64,000 nucleotides of DNA, taken from positions 13,438,001 to 13,502,000 of the forward strand of contig BSQZ01000005.1 of assembly GCA_033239005.1 (NCBI GenBank), in the 5' to 3' direction. The DNA comes from Lamellibrachia satsuma. Lineage: Eukaryota; Annelida; Polychaeta; Sabellida; Siboglinidae. The notes beneath the pieces were generated by a model. That model was not told the DNA's origin, did no database searches, and saw nothing but the letters and a program-made list of their open reading frames with translations. How positions within the stretch are numbered: the stretch's first letter is position 1; every line of letters begins with the position of its first letter. Positions 1-25,999 of the stretch are shown one piece after another. The position numbers and the translations under genes are program-made.

Positions 1-230
1 GCACGATCACATGCACGCATGAACGGTCAGGTGGTGAAGTGTAAAGTGCTAGATAATGCATTATATAAGAATTTGCCTTTATGCGCACACTAGCTCAGTT
101 GCCAGGCATTGCACGGGAGAAAAGGCAAGAGCTTATGACTCCTTGCACTACCCAGTCAAGTGTTGTCAGCGCAGTGCCAATGCAATGACATCTTCGTGCC
201 ACAAAAATCACGTACAACAGCCGGTTTCAT

Positions 231-402
231 GAAGCGTTCGGTAGACGTTTGACGTATATCATATAACAATGGTTGAAACACGCACAGCTTTGCTAACACT
301 TGCAAGTAACGATTATTTTGAGTTATGACGAAGCGTTCGGTAGGCATTTGACATAAATCACACAACAATGGTTGAAACACGCATATATTTGCTAACAATT
401 GC
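231..402. repeat. two-copy ~100-bp tandem duplication
   Basis: GAAGCGTTCGGTAG followed by TTGAC and ACAATGGTTGAAACACGC occurs at about 231 and again at about 331, with scattered substitutions. Non-coding; upstream intron of ODAD4. Confidence 0.7.
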
Positions 403-481
403 AACTATTGCAACTATTGTTCTGTAATTTACGTCACACGTTCACATTGGTTACTAGTTTTTGACAACAGTTGATGTTGAC

Positions 482-1023
482 ATGACTCAGTTACACATTG
501 GCAGTCCCTTGACGTATTAATGACTCAGTAACACATTGGCAGTCCCTTGACGCATTAATGACTCATTAACACATTGGCAGTCCCTTGACGCATTAATGAC
601 TCAGTAACACATTGGCAGTCCCTTGACGCATTAATGACTCAGTAACACATTGGCAGTCCCTTGACGCATTAATGACTCAGTAACACATTGGCAGTCCCTT
701 GACGCATTAATGACTCAGTAACACATTGGCAGTCCCTTGACGCATTAATGACTCAGTAACACATTGGCTGTCCCTTGACGCATTAATGACTCAGTAACAC
801 ATTGGCAGTCCCTTGACGCATTAATGACTCAGTAACACATTGGCAGTCCCTTGACGCATTAATGACTCAGTAACACATTGGCAGTCTCTTGACGCATTAA
901 TGACTCAGTAACACATTGGCAGTCTCTTGACGCATTAATGACTCAGTAACACATTGGCAGTCTCTTGACGCATTAATGACTCAGTAACACATTGGCAGTC
1001 CCTTGACGTATTAATGACTCAGT
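482..1023. repeat. 38-bp minisatellite with AP-1 sites (~14 copies)
   Basis: The unit begins TTAATGACTCAGTAACACAT and continues TGGCAGTCCCTTGACGCA. Every copy keeps TGACTCA, the AP-1/TRE consensus. Copies differ by only one or two bases, so expansion is recent. Lies in the ODAD4 intron just upstream of the first visible exon. Confidence 0.95.
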
Positions 1024-1221
1024 GTGGAATATCTAAACTAGTTCATTGTGTTTGAAATTATTCCATCGTGTTTGCTCACTTGCATTTCAGTTCATATTCT
1101 TGACAAAATACATGAAATAGAAATATATTGTATTCTAAGATGTATTAACTGTGTATTGTATTATATAATGTATCAGTTGAACGTTTTACAATGGTAATGT
1201 AACATGTGGCATGGCCAATAG

Positions 1222-6717
<5,496 letters not shown>

Positions 6718-6780
6718 CCAAGTCCAGCCAAGGTAAGTTGTATTCACAGTTAATATTATATTGCACTATCAAAACAAGTT

Positions 6781-7345
6781 CACTCAGCTGTAGAAATGAG
6801 ACCTGTCTTCACACAATAACTGCATCCTCGCTAGCCAGGGGAGGTATTAATACTACACTACCGCTGGCAGATCGACATGTTGTAACATGGATTTGTCGGT
6901 TTATCCCATGTAAAGTGTTGATGTACATTGAATCATTAATTTGTACTTAGTCCCATTTCCTGTCTTGGTCCATGATTCTGGGAACTAGACCCGCTAGCAC
7001 CCAAACTTTATAGAGCATTCAACCAGCGATGACAGGTCTACTACCAATTAACGTTAAGTTCCCGTATGCAAGCTCTGTAAATCTGAGCGAGCAACATTAC
7101 TGGTTGACTCAGCAACTGAAAGTTCCATGTTTCAAAAGGTCAATCTGCCAGGGGTACTGATGTAGTCAGAAGCCCTGGTGGCGAGGATGAGTAATTGCAG
7201 TATGGAGGAATACTTCCCAGAGAAATCAAGTTGCACATGTTGGAATTAACATGTCTGCCAGGGTTTAAATGTAAAGCACTTTGAGCGGTCCTGTGGACCA
7301 GATACCACACAGTATAAATTACCTTTTACCTTTACCTTATAAAAT
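6781..7345 (+). mobile_element. SINE family copies (two adjacent pieces)
   Basis: 6783 CTCAGCTGTAGAAATGAG and 6833 GCCAGGGGAGGTATTAAT resemble a SINE core. 7205 GAATACTTCCCAGAG, 7275 AAGCACTTTGAGCGGTCC, 7300 AGATACCACACAGTATAAAT and a TTTACCTTTACC tail form the 3' half. The same blocks occur at 2695 and 40795. Confidence 0.55.
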
Positions 7346-7696
7346 ATTTTTGTTGGTTTAGTGGCTCAGTATGAGTGTTGTAGGTAAACATAATTGAAGT
7401 CCGGGCAGATTAGTAGCAAAATGAGATCAGATATGTGCCTACTAAAACGTCAGAAGGTGGCAGCACTTACTGTGCAGGTCTTTTCTTCAAGTGCATATGC
7501 TACCACCTGGGTCTAAAATATATTATTATACACAAGAGTTGTTTGCCAGCATTTCTAACAGTTTGCATTTGAAAGGCGGGCTGGGAAATTCAATGTTTTA
7601 AAAAGAGGAGAGCAGCATAAATAAAATCATAGTTTTTCCATGCCTTTGTGTGACATTTTCCTGAACATTTATTTCCTGTAATTGCATTTGTTGCAG

Positions 7697-7749
7697 AAGA
7701 AGAGGAAGAGATAAAGCGGGAGAGGAGAGAAAGGACAGAGGACAGGTAG
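7697..7749 (+). CDS. possible final ODAD4 exon (charged)
   Basis: A TTGTTGCAG acceptor precedes a purine-rich stretch that in one frame reads EEEEIKRERRERTEDR then TAG. Lys/Glu/Arg-rich ends are usual for TTC25-type proteins. The phase does not match either donor of the preceding exon without using a shifted acceptor, so it may be 3' UTR or an alternative end. Confidence 0.3.
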
Positions 7750-8550
7750 CACAAAAGTGATGAATCAGTCAGCCATGTGGATTACTTCCTCACCCACACC
7801 ATGTCATTAAACTGTGCACAGTCAAACTAAAATTTACAGCCAGTATTTTTAAAGCCAGTTTACGCAAGTGATTAATTGTCTCATTAATAAATTGCTCTTG
7901 TAATCACCCCCAGGAAACCAATTAGTGAGACCAATTTGTGGCTAGGATTGTGTTTGGGGAATAGGGGTTGGATCCAGTTTGACCACCTGTTGGCAGACAG
8001 TTTGACAGGACGACCAGTCAGCGACCAACATGTGCTGCACTCATCGTGACCTTTCATTAAAGCTCAAGTCGGGATTGGCATGAGTTAAAATCGTGCCTCA
8101 CAGTGTCTACTCACGTCACTTGTGTAAACACATCCATACTAGTTGTGCTTCCAATCTGACAATTAGTTGCTTGTGTAAATTATGCACAACAGAGGACGAC
8201 CTATTAGGGTTTGTATATTTTAGATGGACACATTTTATTTAAGAGGTATTTACGTGGAAATACACTGTATTTAATACATTATTTTGTAGTGTGTTTTGGC
8301 AGCTGCCTGTGATCATATTAGCCAGAATAGTGTGGGGCACGTGCGTGCGTCGTGCGATGTAATATCAGTTGTGTGTTTGGTTTATTGTAGCTACTCGTGA
8401 TTATGTAATGTTGTTATTAAAACTGCATCCTCAACTGATTTAGCCTATCACAAATCTGGTTAGTTGATGTCCAGATATGTAGTGTGGGAGGAGCTTGTGT
8501 AACATTTGTAGTCGATTTAATAAAAAAATGCCTAATTTTGTCGAAAGAAT
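7750..8550. other. intergenic, nothing recognised
   Basis: Downstream of ODAD4. No open frame with recognisable similarity, no RNA gene seen. Confidence 0.5.
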
Positions 8551-8555
8551 TGAGT

Positions 8556-9725
8556 TTAGTCGGTAGATCTGGTAAGCCTCAAAATTTTTTGATAATAAAG
8601 TGAAATATTTGGTGTCGAACGAACCAACTGGCATGAAACTGGTTTTGTGACTGGTGCCCGCTGATCATGTAAAAGTATCCTCACTACAAATGTAGCAGCC
8701 TGATCGGCCAGGTCATGTATTTTATGAACATGAAGCGTCAGTAAACAATTATGGCGCTTCTGAAGAAAGCCACTGATCATTAGTAAGAATTTAACAATAT
8801 TTGCCATCCAAGCCAAAGGCCCAGATGGCAAGTGGACAAGGACGCCACTGGCGTATAGAGAGTCCAACAAGGAGTAGTGCACCATTAAAATTCTCCAAAA
8901 AACATGGACCAAGCAGCCAAATCAAGGCGTGCCTCTTGCCCCAAACGTATATGAAAATTAGGTTTAACGATACCCATTGTGAGATCACTAAGACGACGCA
9001 GGAAAGGGAGTCCCGGAACAGTCACATTACAGGCAAAGTTCAAAGTACCAATAAAGGACGGCAGCTCCCGCAAAGTGACCTTTTTACGTCGACTGAAAGA
9101 CCTGACTAAATTTTTTCTTGCTTCAAGCTAGTCCCGAGGGAGCCTAGCCACTATACCGTGCACAACAACACACGTAGATGACAACACAGCATTGTCCTAG
9201 TGTCTACCTCTATACCGTGCACAACAACACACGTAGATGACAACACAGCATTGTCCTAGTGTTTACTTCTATACCGTGCACAACAACACACGTAGATGAC
9301 AACACAGCATTGTCCTAGTCTCTACCTCTATACCGTGCACAACAACACACGTAGATGACAACACAGCATTGTCCTAATATCTACCTCTATACAGTGCACA
9401 ACAACACACGTAGATGACAACACAGTTTTGCTACGTTTAACTGGAATTGAAAAAAAAATCGGACACGTAGCCACATGTAACAACCCTGACCAAGTGATGT
9501 TAGCAATGAAGCAAAATAATCATAATCCTCATGCTACGTAACAAAATTCCTTTGGTACCCCAAGTTCACTGAATCTCCCTTTGGAAATGATAAGTCATGA
9601 ATGATCCAAAACTTGCCTGGCTCTGACTTTGGAAAGGGCTCCAGTGGTGGTAAAATTAAGTTACCAAATGGTATTGATGTGAACGGACCTGCAGTGCGAC
9701 CTAGGGCACGTTCTTTATGAATCAT
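8556..9725 (-). pseudogene. DIRS-type (tyrosine-recombinase) retrotransposon RT/RNase H remnant
   Basis: On the minus strand, 9725-9534 reads GRTAGPF...PFGNLILPPLEPFPK...PGKFWIIHDLSFPKG, the N-terminal RT block typical of DIRS/Ngaro elements. 9109-8885 reads LNFACNVTVPGLPFLRRLSD and HIRLGQEARLDLAAW, the DIRS RT/RNase H block. Further RNase H-like frames follow to 8556 with stops and frameshifts. A minisatellite (9145-9425) lies between the blocks where the RT palm should be. Dead copy; no recombinase gene seen. Confidence 0.75.
9145..9425. repeat. ~69-bp minisatellite (4-5 copies)
   Basis: The unit contains TATACCGTGCACAACAACAC, ACGTAGATGACAACACAGCA and TTGTCCTAGTGT. It interrupts the DIRS-like RT remnant. 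Confidence 0.92.
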
Positions 9726-9749
9726 GCAACCATCGGAAAAGAGGCTTTA

Positions 9750-10560
9750 CTGTGGAGTTTACCTGTGAACGATTTCACCAATACATATTCGGGCAGACAG
9801 TGGAAGTGGAAACCGACCACAAACCACTTGTTGCGATTTTCTCGAAAGCGCTGAACGACTGTCCACCGCGAATACGACGAATTCGACTGAGATTGCAGAA
9901 ATATGATCTGGAACTCAGATATGTACCACGAAAGTACATGTACACAACGGACACATTGTCACGAGCGACTCAGCTACACACACATGTTGACCAGAAACGA
10001 GGAAGACACTCTTGTGAACACTTGCGTCGATGCCATCGCAATAGCAAATGTGTTGGTGAGTATCGTAGAGATACAGAAAGTGCAAAGACACGATTTCGAT
10101 TCGGAGATAGACGCACATGTACATGGCGTGAAGAGTTCATTGTCTGTGACAGACAGGAAGAAACAAAACACAATATGAAGATGATGTAAAGATGCGCACT
10201 TTGAAAGAGACTATCATGTCAGGACGGCCGAGTGAGCATAGAGATTATCCAGTGTGCATACACTCTTACATGAACTACAAACTACAGGGATGAAATGATG
10301 GTTCAGAACGGCTTGATTCTGAAAGGAACCAGAATTGTGATCCCAAAGAAGAAGACTATTCTTGAAAGACTACACACAGGTCATTTCGGTCAAGAAAAAT
10401 GTAAACGAAGAGCGAGATCAACAGTGTTTTTGGCCCGGTATTAACACAGACATTGAGAAGATGGTGAATCAATGCAGCGACTGTCTAGACAAGAGGAGCC
10501 AGACAGTGTCCAGAACCAATGATTCCACATGAAGTACCAACACAAGCGTGGTCGACAGTT
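9750..10560 (+). pseudogene. Ty3/gypsy retrotransposon fragment (RNase H and integrase zinc finger)
   Basis: 9752-9980 encodes a Ty3-type RNase H end with the ETDHKPL motif, RLRLQKYDLELRYVP and TDTLSRA. 10345-10500 encodes an HHCC integrase zinc finger (H-x3-H near 10365, C-x2-C near 10475) across a frameshift. No LTRs, gag or protease identified. Degenerate and orientated opposite to the adjacent DIRS-like remnant. Confidence 0.8.
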
Positions 10561-10599
10561 GGATCGGACTTGTTCCAGTTGGACTCATTCATTACGTGA

Positions 10600-11660
10600 C
10601 AATTTTATTTTGCAGTACAACGTACTGTATACAAATTAATTTATATTTTTTAAATGTGAACACTGTAAATGACATGTGAAGACATAGACATTGGAACCAG
10701 AAGAGACAGTATTATCACAGCATGAACATTCTGTGACGATTTAGAATGCAATGTACGTTTCTATGAACATCTTAAATCTTTTTCTAGTAGGAAGATGTAG
10801 AGACGTCGCTTATCAGATTTAAGTTCAATTTATACCGCGAGTATTACCTCAGGTACAGTTTAGTTTGAAGCTTAGTTGTGTGTTAACGCGAACGCTTCCG
10901 GTGTAAGTTGTCATAAGTTTAAATGCAATAAATGTAATCAAAAACTGAAATGTTCACTTTTCAATAATATATAACCATTTACTGGCCACACATCTGCCAC
11001 TGTCATAGAAGCCTTAACCGTTTACTGGCAACACATATTTGTAACCCATTTTTAAAACTCCACTAGATGTCAGCTTATTAATAAGATTTGTTCCTTTATT
11101 AAGCATTTAATAAGGCTCTCCCTTTTTGATCGTCGTTTGCCTTTTCTTCGTTGTATGAACCACTATCATGTAACTCATTCTGTACACATTGCAACATTCA
11201 CATTCGTTCTATGCATTTGTTTGACAAACCATGTGAAAGGTTGCCTACTAGAACAATTGACAGCTTAAATGAGAGAGCACATTTCTTTACATGACTTTGC
11301 AAGTCGGCCAGATAACATTCGAGAAAGATCTTGGTCTGCAGGTGGAAATGGCTGTGATGGAGCAGCTGGGGAATGTGTTGGAAGATGGGAAAAGAATATT
11401 TTTGGGACCTTAGAGAAGAATGTCCAACAGGGCTTAATGAGATTTTGACCATTTGCAGTCATTAGCTAATACATGTATAGAGCACTTCAGAAAGTTCAGT
11501 TTCGATCATGTGTAGTGGTGCTACTGTTATAGTTAATAGGTTATGATATTTGATATACAAGGTGCATGGATAGATTGTGCACGTAATAAGGTATTATATA
11601 TATATAGCTATGTAGTAATAATTTCTTATTAGTACTGTATATCTATAGATATATTTAACA
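10600..11660. other. intergenic, nothing recognised
   Basis: A/T-rich sequence after the Ty3 fragment; an AATAAA occurs near 10928. No supported gene. Confidence 0.4.
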
Positions 11661-11672
11661 AGATTTAACAAG

Positions 11673-11745
11673 ATTTGCCATCCAAGCTAAAGGCCCAGAT
11701 GGCAAGTGGACAAGGAAGCCATTGGCTTATCGAGAGTCCAACAAT
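11673..11745 (-). mobile_element. second DIRS-like RNase H fragment
   Basis: About 70 bp (GCCATCCAAGCTAAAGGCCC onwards) are nearly identical to 8803-8870 of the DIRS-like remnant and in the same orientation. Confidence 0.75.
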
Positions 11746-11964
11746 GTTCATCTACTTATGATGAAGACTAGGTGCTGTACATATATAAGTATATATAGTA
11801 TAAACACTGGGCCTCCAGTGGGTTCTTGCCGTGCAGCAGCATGAATGTCACTGGTCCATGCCGGCATCACTTTATCATGTGTCAACTGATAAGGGCTTAG
11901 CGGTCTTGTTTTACTAACGGGTGTTCTATTTATGTCTATGGTACCCGCATAGGTCCGTTTATAT

Positions 11965-12085
<121 letters not shown>

Positions 12086-12398
12086 TATATATTGCTTTAT
12101 TTCTTTAAGTGAAAGCATTTTTTATTCAGGATGAACATTTCATGATTCTCACAAATCCGATAACGAAAACGGCCACCTGGCGAGCATGTTGCAAACCGAT
12201 ACTTTGTCATGTTGTCACAGTGAGCATTTTCAAATAAGCTTGTTTAATTGATTAATCACACATGTGAATCTACATAAACACAGTCCCTTGATCTATGCAG
12301 TTCTGATATATGACCTGGTGGCAACATTCTGAAGACAAATTGTTTGGTTATACTCAACAATGTCTACCTTACTTTTGTGAATCGTAAATACTATTTTA

Positions 12399-12600
12399 CT
12401 AGTAGATCTTATAACTCAAATTGCATTGTACCATTCTGACCAGATCATCATACTTCCTGTTCTCCATCCGTGCCTTGCAGTTGTCTCTCCGTGTGGTTCT
12501 TGGTCTTCGTCTGCCTCTCAGTCTTTCCGTCAACCATTTTTTTGCAATATTCCTCTTTAATTTCCTTCTTCTCGGACGATGTGACCAAAACAACTTCAGT
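12399..12600 (-). mobile_element. possible LINE 3' coding remnant
   Basis: The minus strand encodes RRPRTTRRDN after a Lys/Arg-rich stretch, similar to the GRPRTTWRD tail of some LINE polyproteins. Short and degenerate. Confidence 0.3.
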
Positions 12601-12619
12601 TACAGCTATTAAAGACACA

Positions 12620-14480
12620 ACAGCACAGACAACACACCTGTGTGTATAGCATTTGAACAAGCCATTATTCAGTGCATATAGTGTATCATATTTAAGTATA
12701 CAACATGGTCCCATATAATGTGGCCAAATTTGTATATTTTTTCAATGTTTGCAACTCCTTTTCAGGCAAAATAATGAAGATACAGTTGTGTGCTAGCCAG
12801 CAATAGGTTGATAAAATGTAGTAGTTCCAGTTGATCCAAAAAAGTACGTTAAACTTAATATTAGTATATTTTTAGGCCAGGTACGCTTTTTGATCAAAAT
12901 TAAAAAATGTGTTCTGAAAACCTGGACGGGGGTGTCTTTAAAGTGCTCTAACATGAAAACTAACTAACATGCAGCCATACAACTTTTACCTTGATATATA
13001 ATAATTATAATAATAATAATATAAAATAATAGACCTTTCCAATAATGTATGACATTCTGCAATAGCTTAATTTTTTCAAAATGGTTTAGCATAGCTACAG
13101 TTAAGACGAGTGAAGTCTATCGTCTCAAAACGAACCAGGTAACGTTACTTTTGAGAAGAAAAACATTTTCACAACACGGAGCGAACATATTACCTTTGAC
13201 CTTCGGCGGAAAAATGAAAGACAGGCCAGGCCGACTGTTGGAGGAAAATGATCACGTGCTCAGGTCGGCCTACTGTATAATAAAAATATAAGCGGTAGCG
13301 TTGCCCACATAAATGCCGTTTGAGTTTCAGTCAAAAGGTGATTTAGTGAAAATTTTATGACAAGCATACATGGCACCTTAATTATTAGGTAAAGTGCCAA
13401 ATATGTGCAGCACGACTGAGTGTTCAGAGCAACAATATAGTGGCAGCACTGGTAGCACATCGATATCACATGCAGGGCAGGCCGGAACCATTACAACAAA
13501 GTATGCGGCAGACACGTCACATTGTACTAACTTCTAGAGGAAATATGAAGAGATCCATCACAGTTCTTCTTCTTGTATGTTGACCAGCTCTAGGACTGAA
13601 GAGAGACATTGGTTGGATTTCAGATAAAACATCTCAGCAATCACCATTAACTGCAGCAATTCACACGGATTACCGTGTAGCAGCGAGGGAGGTATGACGT
13701 GGCTGGCATGTCCAACCGACGCCATACTGCTAGGGTTCCTGTGCAACAACGAACAAGGACTTGAGAACGAGCTCATTGAAGGAAACAGTTTGTCAGTTTT
13801 ATGCTAAGTACCCACCAGCCCATTCCAACCGAATCGGGTCAACCACTTGTCTGGAATCGAACCAAAAACTATTTATATGTCTGGTATGTAATGACTTCCC
13901 GACTTATAACTCCTTACTGCCGGCTTCCGGTTAAAAAAACCAAAGTCGGAAGTTGGGATTTTGCCCAACTACAGGTGGGTTCGGTTGGTGTGGAAATCGT
14001 GGTCCAAGACCAACTAGAAGTTCAGAAGCAGGGAGCTAATCAGCGTGCACCACCAGATTACACGATACAACGCGTGCATTTGCGCGTGCAGTTATCGCTG
14101 TTCACAGTGTAAGTGCGTCAACGGGTCGGTCTTATTGGTGTGTAACCCCCAGGCGGGTGTACCACTGACTATGTGAGGCGGGAAGAGGGGAACACCCGAC
14201 TACTTCCACTTTCATCCATCTGCCGACGGTTGGTCAGGAGACCCGGCGTGTACTTAGCATTACTTAACGCACAACTCCTAGACAGTAGTCGAGACCAGTG
14301 GCAAGATATGACATCCCAGGAGAGACGTTTGGTGCAGACTTCGGATTGTCACAGTTGTCATATCCGTTGTACAGTGCAACCCAGTTTGTTTAAAATTTAG
14401 AGAAAATCTGTTTATTATATTAGTTATAACCACTGAACATACAGTCTCCACAGTACAGTCACACTCAGCACAGTTCATGC
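12620..14480. other. intergenic, nothing recognised
   Basis: Open frames of up to about 100 codons occur but show no recognisable domains or codon bias. Confidence 0.4.
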
Positions 14481-14504
14481 ACATCTGCTGTAAAGCCAAT
14501 ATTA

Positions 14505-14612
<108 letters not shown>

Positions 14613-14989
14613 ACTTGCATAGCAGCTGTACACATCATTTGATTATATGCGCAACTGTACACATCATTTGATTATATGCGCAACGAGATCTACTAATGTT
14701 TCACAAATATGATATATCCCAGTAAAGAAGGATATCTCGCTTTTCTAGCAGTAATATTAAACAACATCCCTGATTTCACACTGGTTACAAATCTGAGTCT
14801 GGTAAGCACAAACAGAAAAAGAAAAAAGACAGAAAACATAAAAAGTATTAAACAAAACCAGTACGCATAAATGGTATCAAAGTAATACTTCCGTTGCAAA
14901 CACCTTTTTTGTATTCTCGGTACTGTTCTTGAGAACAGCAGTCTGTTTGGGATCCCTGTACACATACATAACATTTAATAGATAAGTTA

Positions 14990-15270
14990 GGAATGATTCA
15001 ACGTCGTGCAGCCCGGTACGCCTTGCATCGTCATCACAATGTTTCTAGTGTTACAAACATGCTACATGAATTGGGATGGAGGCTGCTAGCATGCCGGAGG
15101 GCAGATATTAAGCTATGCATGATGTACAAAATAATTAATGTTCTAGTAGGAATACCTTCAAATCAATACTTTTTTCCTGTGAAAATTATCAATACGAGAC
15201 AACGTTCCTTAGCCCGTCACATCCTTTACTCAATAAGCAACTCCTCCCTCAACACGTTGTTAGTCTAAAC
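14990..15270 (+). pseudogene. non-LTR retrotransposon (LINE) pol C-terminus
   Basis: The open frame contains QRRAARYALHRHHNVSSVT, MLHELGWRLLACRRAD and MYKIINVLVGIP, the conserved post-RT region of CR1/Jockey-type LINEs (QRRAARFV...NTSSVT.ML..LGW..L..RR). No RT upstream, so 5'-truncated or broken. Confidence 0.85.
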
Positions 15271-15279
15271 AGTCTTGAT

Positions 15280-17040
15280 GCATTTAATAGTAATATTCAG
15301 ATGCTTCATTATCCAAGACTTTGGAAAAAAAATTAGCTATATATATAAGTTATTATTTTGTTTTCGCGTATTGGTCTGCCTGTACCCTGAGCAAGTTGAA
15401 GCTAGGCAGAGTTTTGGAAGAAAAAGAAGAATACATGCTTCTCCGTGTCAGTACATAACATACGCCCGATATTGTCTGTGACGTCACGCAACAAGGTACG
15501 TTGAACGAGCGTGATAGCCGACGTTAGAACAACAAGTTGAGAACAGCGTTAAGATCCTGCCCAATGGTCGACAATCCTTTTGATAGCCTCAACAGTGCTA
15601 TGCAAGGAAGCCGGTAATCGTCCACATAGTGAACCGAACGGTACTGTTTTATTTAGCGAAATTCGTTGTCATGTGATTCAAAATAACGTAGTAATGTCTC
15701 TGTGATGCGATATATGAACCTGAACCCGAACTAAAAAGGCAACTATATAAAGGGCACATATTTAAAAATCTTGGTCATGGGCCATTTGACATTTGACAAC
15801 AAACCCTCCCTGCTGCCAGTGCTAGCAGACTTATCTTTGTGTTGTTTCCTATACATAGTCACGAGGCTGCTGCATTTTTAGTGTCACTGTTTGTCATTGA
15901 TATATCTATCTTCCTTTTTGCACACAAAAACAACTTCAAAATTATAGTTTGAAGATAATGACTGTTTGATTTTTAATTGCTTTTAGTAATTTTGAAGAAA
16001 TGTAATTCATTTAAACGGTTGCTAATTTTGGTCGGATGTCTTTCCTTTTTCTACACAATTATAACAGCGTTTAACAATCTCAAGTTCAATATCATATCGA
16101 CAATCTTGAACGGTTCAATGTGGACATCACAAGTTCGATTAATTTCGGCTGTGGCTCTTTAAAATGACACTGTGGCATTTAAACGGTCAATCTCGCTAAA
16201 ACGATGCCACACTCGTCGAACGCAACGTAATGCTTAGCGAAACAATGCGAATGGCGCGAAACAGTGGATGCGTGTATGACTATTGCGTTAGCATCGTATT
16301 TTATTAAAAAACTTAGTGTAGTGTGAGGCAAAGCGTACTCCTGGGGTAAAGCGCACCCATACCTACCTCAGCAGGTGCCATTTCCATAACGCCGTGTTGA
16401 TAATGTTGCACTATTTTTAAACCGCTGGTTTAAATGTTTTTTTTTTATTTAGTTGATGTTTCAGTAACCTTATTCCGTTGATAAAATCTATTCGCATTGG
16501 AGTCGGAACCGGGGGAGGGGGTTTGGATATATTTGGGGTGGGAGTGGGTTCGAATATACTTTGGGATTGCTAATTGCTAACTGATTGTTGGTTTTCCACT
16601 GCACTGTTTAATATTTACTGGGTATTCCTAAATTATCGTACCTATTTTGAATGCTAACAAAATATAACTAATACACATACACACATTCTGTTCGCACCAT
16701 CTCGTAGCCAAACTAATTTTTTCCAGTGAGTAGAGTAATCCCGAAAAACGAAATGACAAATTTTTTTGTGGCTAACTACATGGGCGGTTGTTGGAGGCAT
16801 GTAAAGTAAAACCTGGAAAAACCACAATCACCTTCGTTGCCAACACGAGCCGGTTTCGTACTTTGCTGCTGCTATACAAAGTTCCTAGTTCGTGCTAATT
16901 GGTAAATGTTTTCGGGAATTTCCTCCAAGTGACCGATTTCGTATGAGAACTATAACTTGCAAGACCAATGGCTTAGAACGTGTTCTTTCTGGCAGGAATT
17001 TGAAGGTTCGGTGACTGAGAAAGAGCGAGTGGCTCTGGTT
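15280..17040. other. intergenic / upstream region of the novel transmembrane gene
   Basis: No genes recognised. The 5' UTR and promoter of the gene starting at 17052 should lie in the last part, but I see no distinctive promoter elements. Confidence 0.4.
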
Positions 17041-17051
17041 CAGAGACAAAG

Positions 17052-25535
<8,484 letters not shown>

Positions 25536-25979
25536 GTGAGCACGCGCGACGTCATCGGGTCTCAGCGGACGCCATCTGGCGAACATCCGGCGTTCAGGGT
25601 CGAGCGGAGCCACCTGGTGGACAATGGCGACGCCACCACGCGAACGCGGCGATTACTAACTCTTCTGAACGCTTCGTCGACGCTCTTTGGCTGAAAAGGA
25701 CATTTCTCTATATAAAAAAGCAACTGCAGAGACTGTAAAACTCAAAGAGCAACGCTCCTGGATGTATTGCAATTGGTCACACAGGCTGCGGTAGTCGTTT
25801 GGACTGGTATTATGCTCCTATCTTCTTAACTCTGCGACAAAGTTAACGTGTGCTACAAAGTGCCTACACAGTAGATGAACCGAACGTCACTTTCAATTCC
25901 ATGCTCGGATTTTATGTCGCTGTCATATCCAGCAAGACGACAGTACTATTGATCGAATGCCGGGACTGTGTACGAATCT

Positions 25980-25995
25980 GTGATCAATAAATCTG
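25980..25995 (+). terminator. candidate poly(A) signal of the novel TM gene
   Basis: AATAAA about 450 bp downstream of the stop codon, the first on this strand after the gene. Confidence 0.4.
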
Positions 25996-25999
25996 TACC

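Noticed and set aside
11198..11462. Minus-strand 65-84-codon open frames
   Set aside because: No recognisable similarity, no splice context; cannot be supported as a gene.
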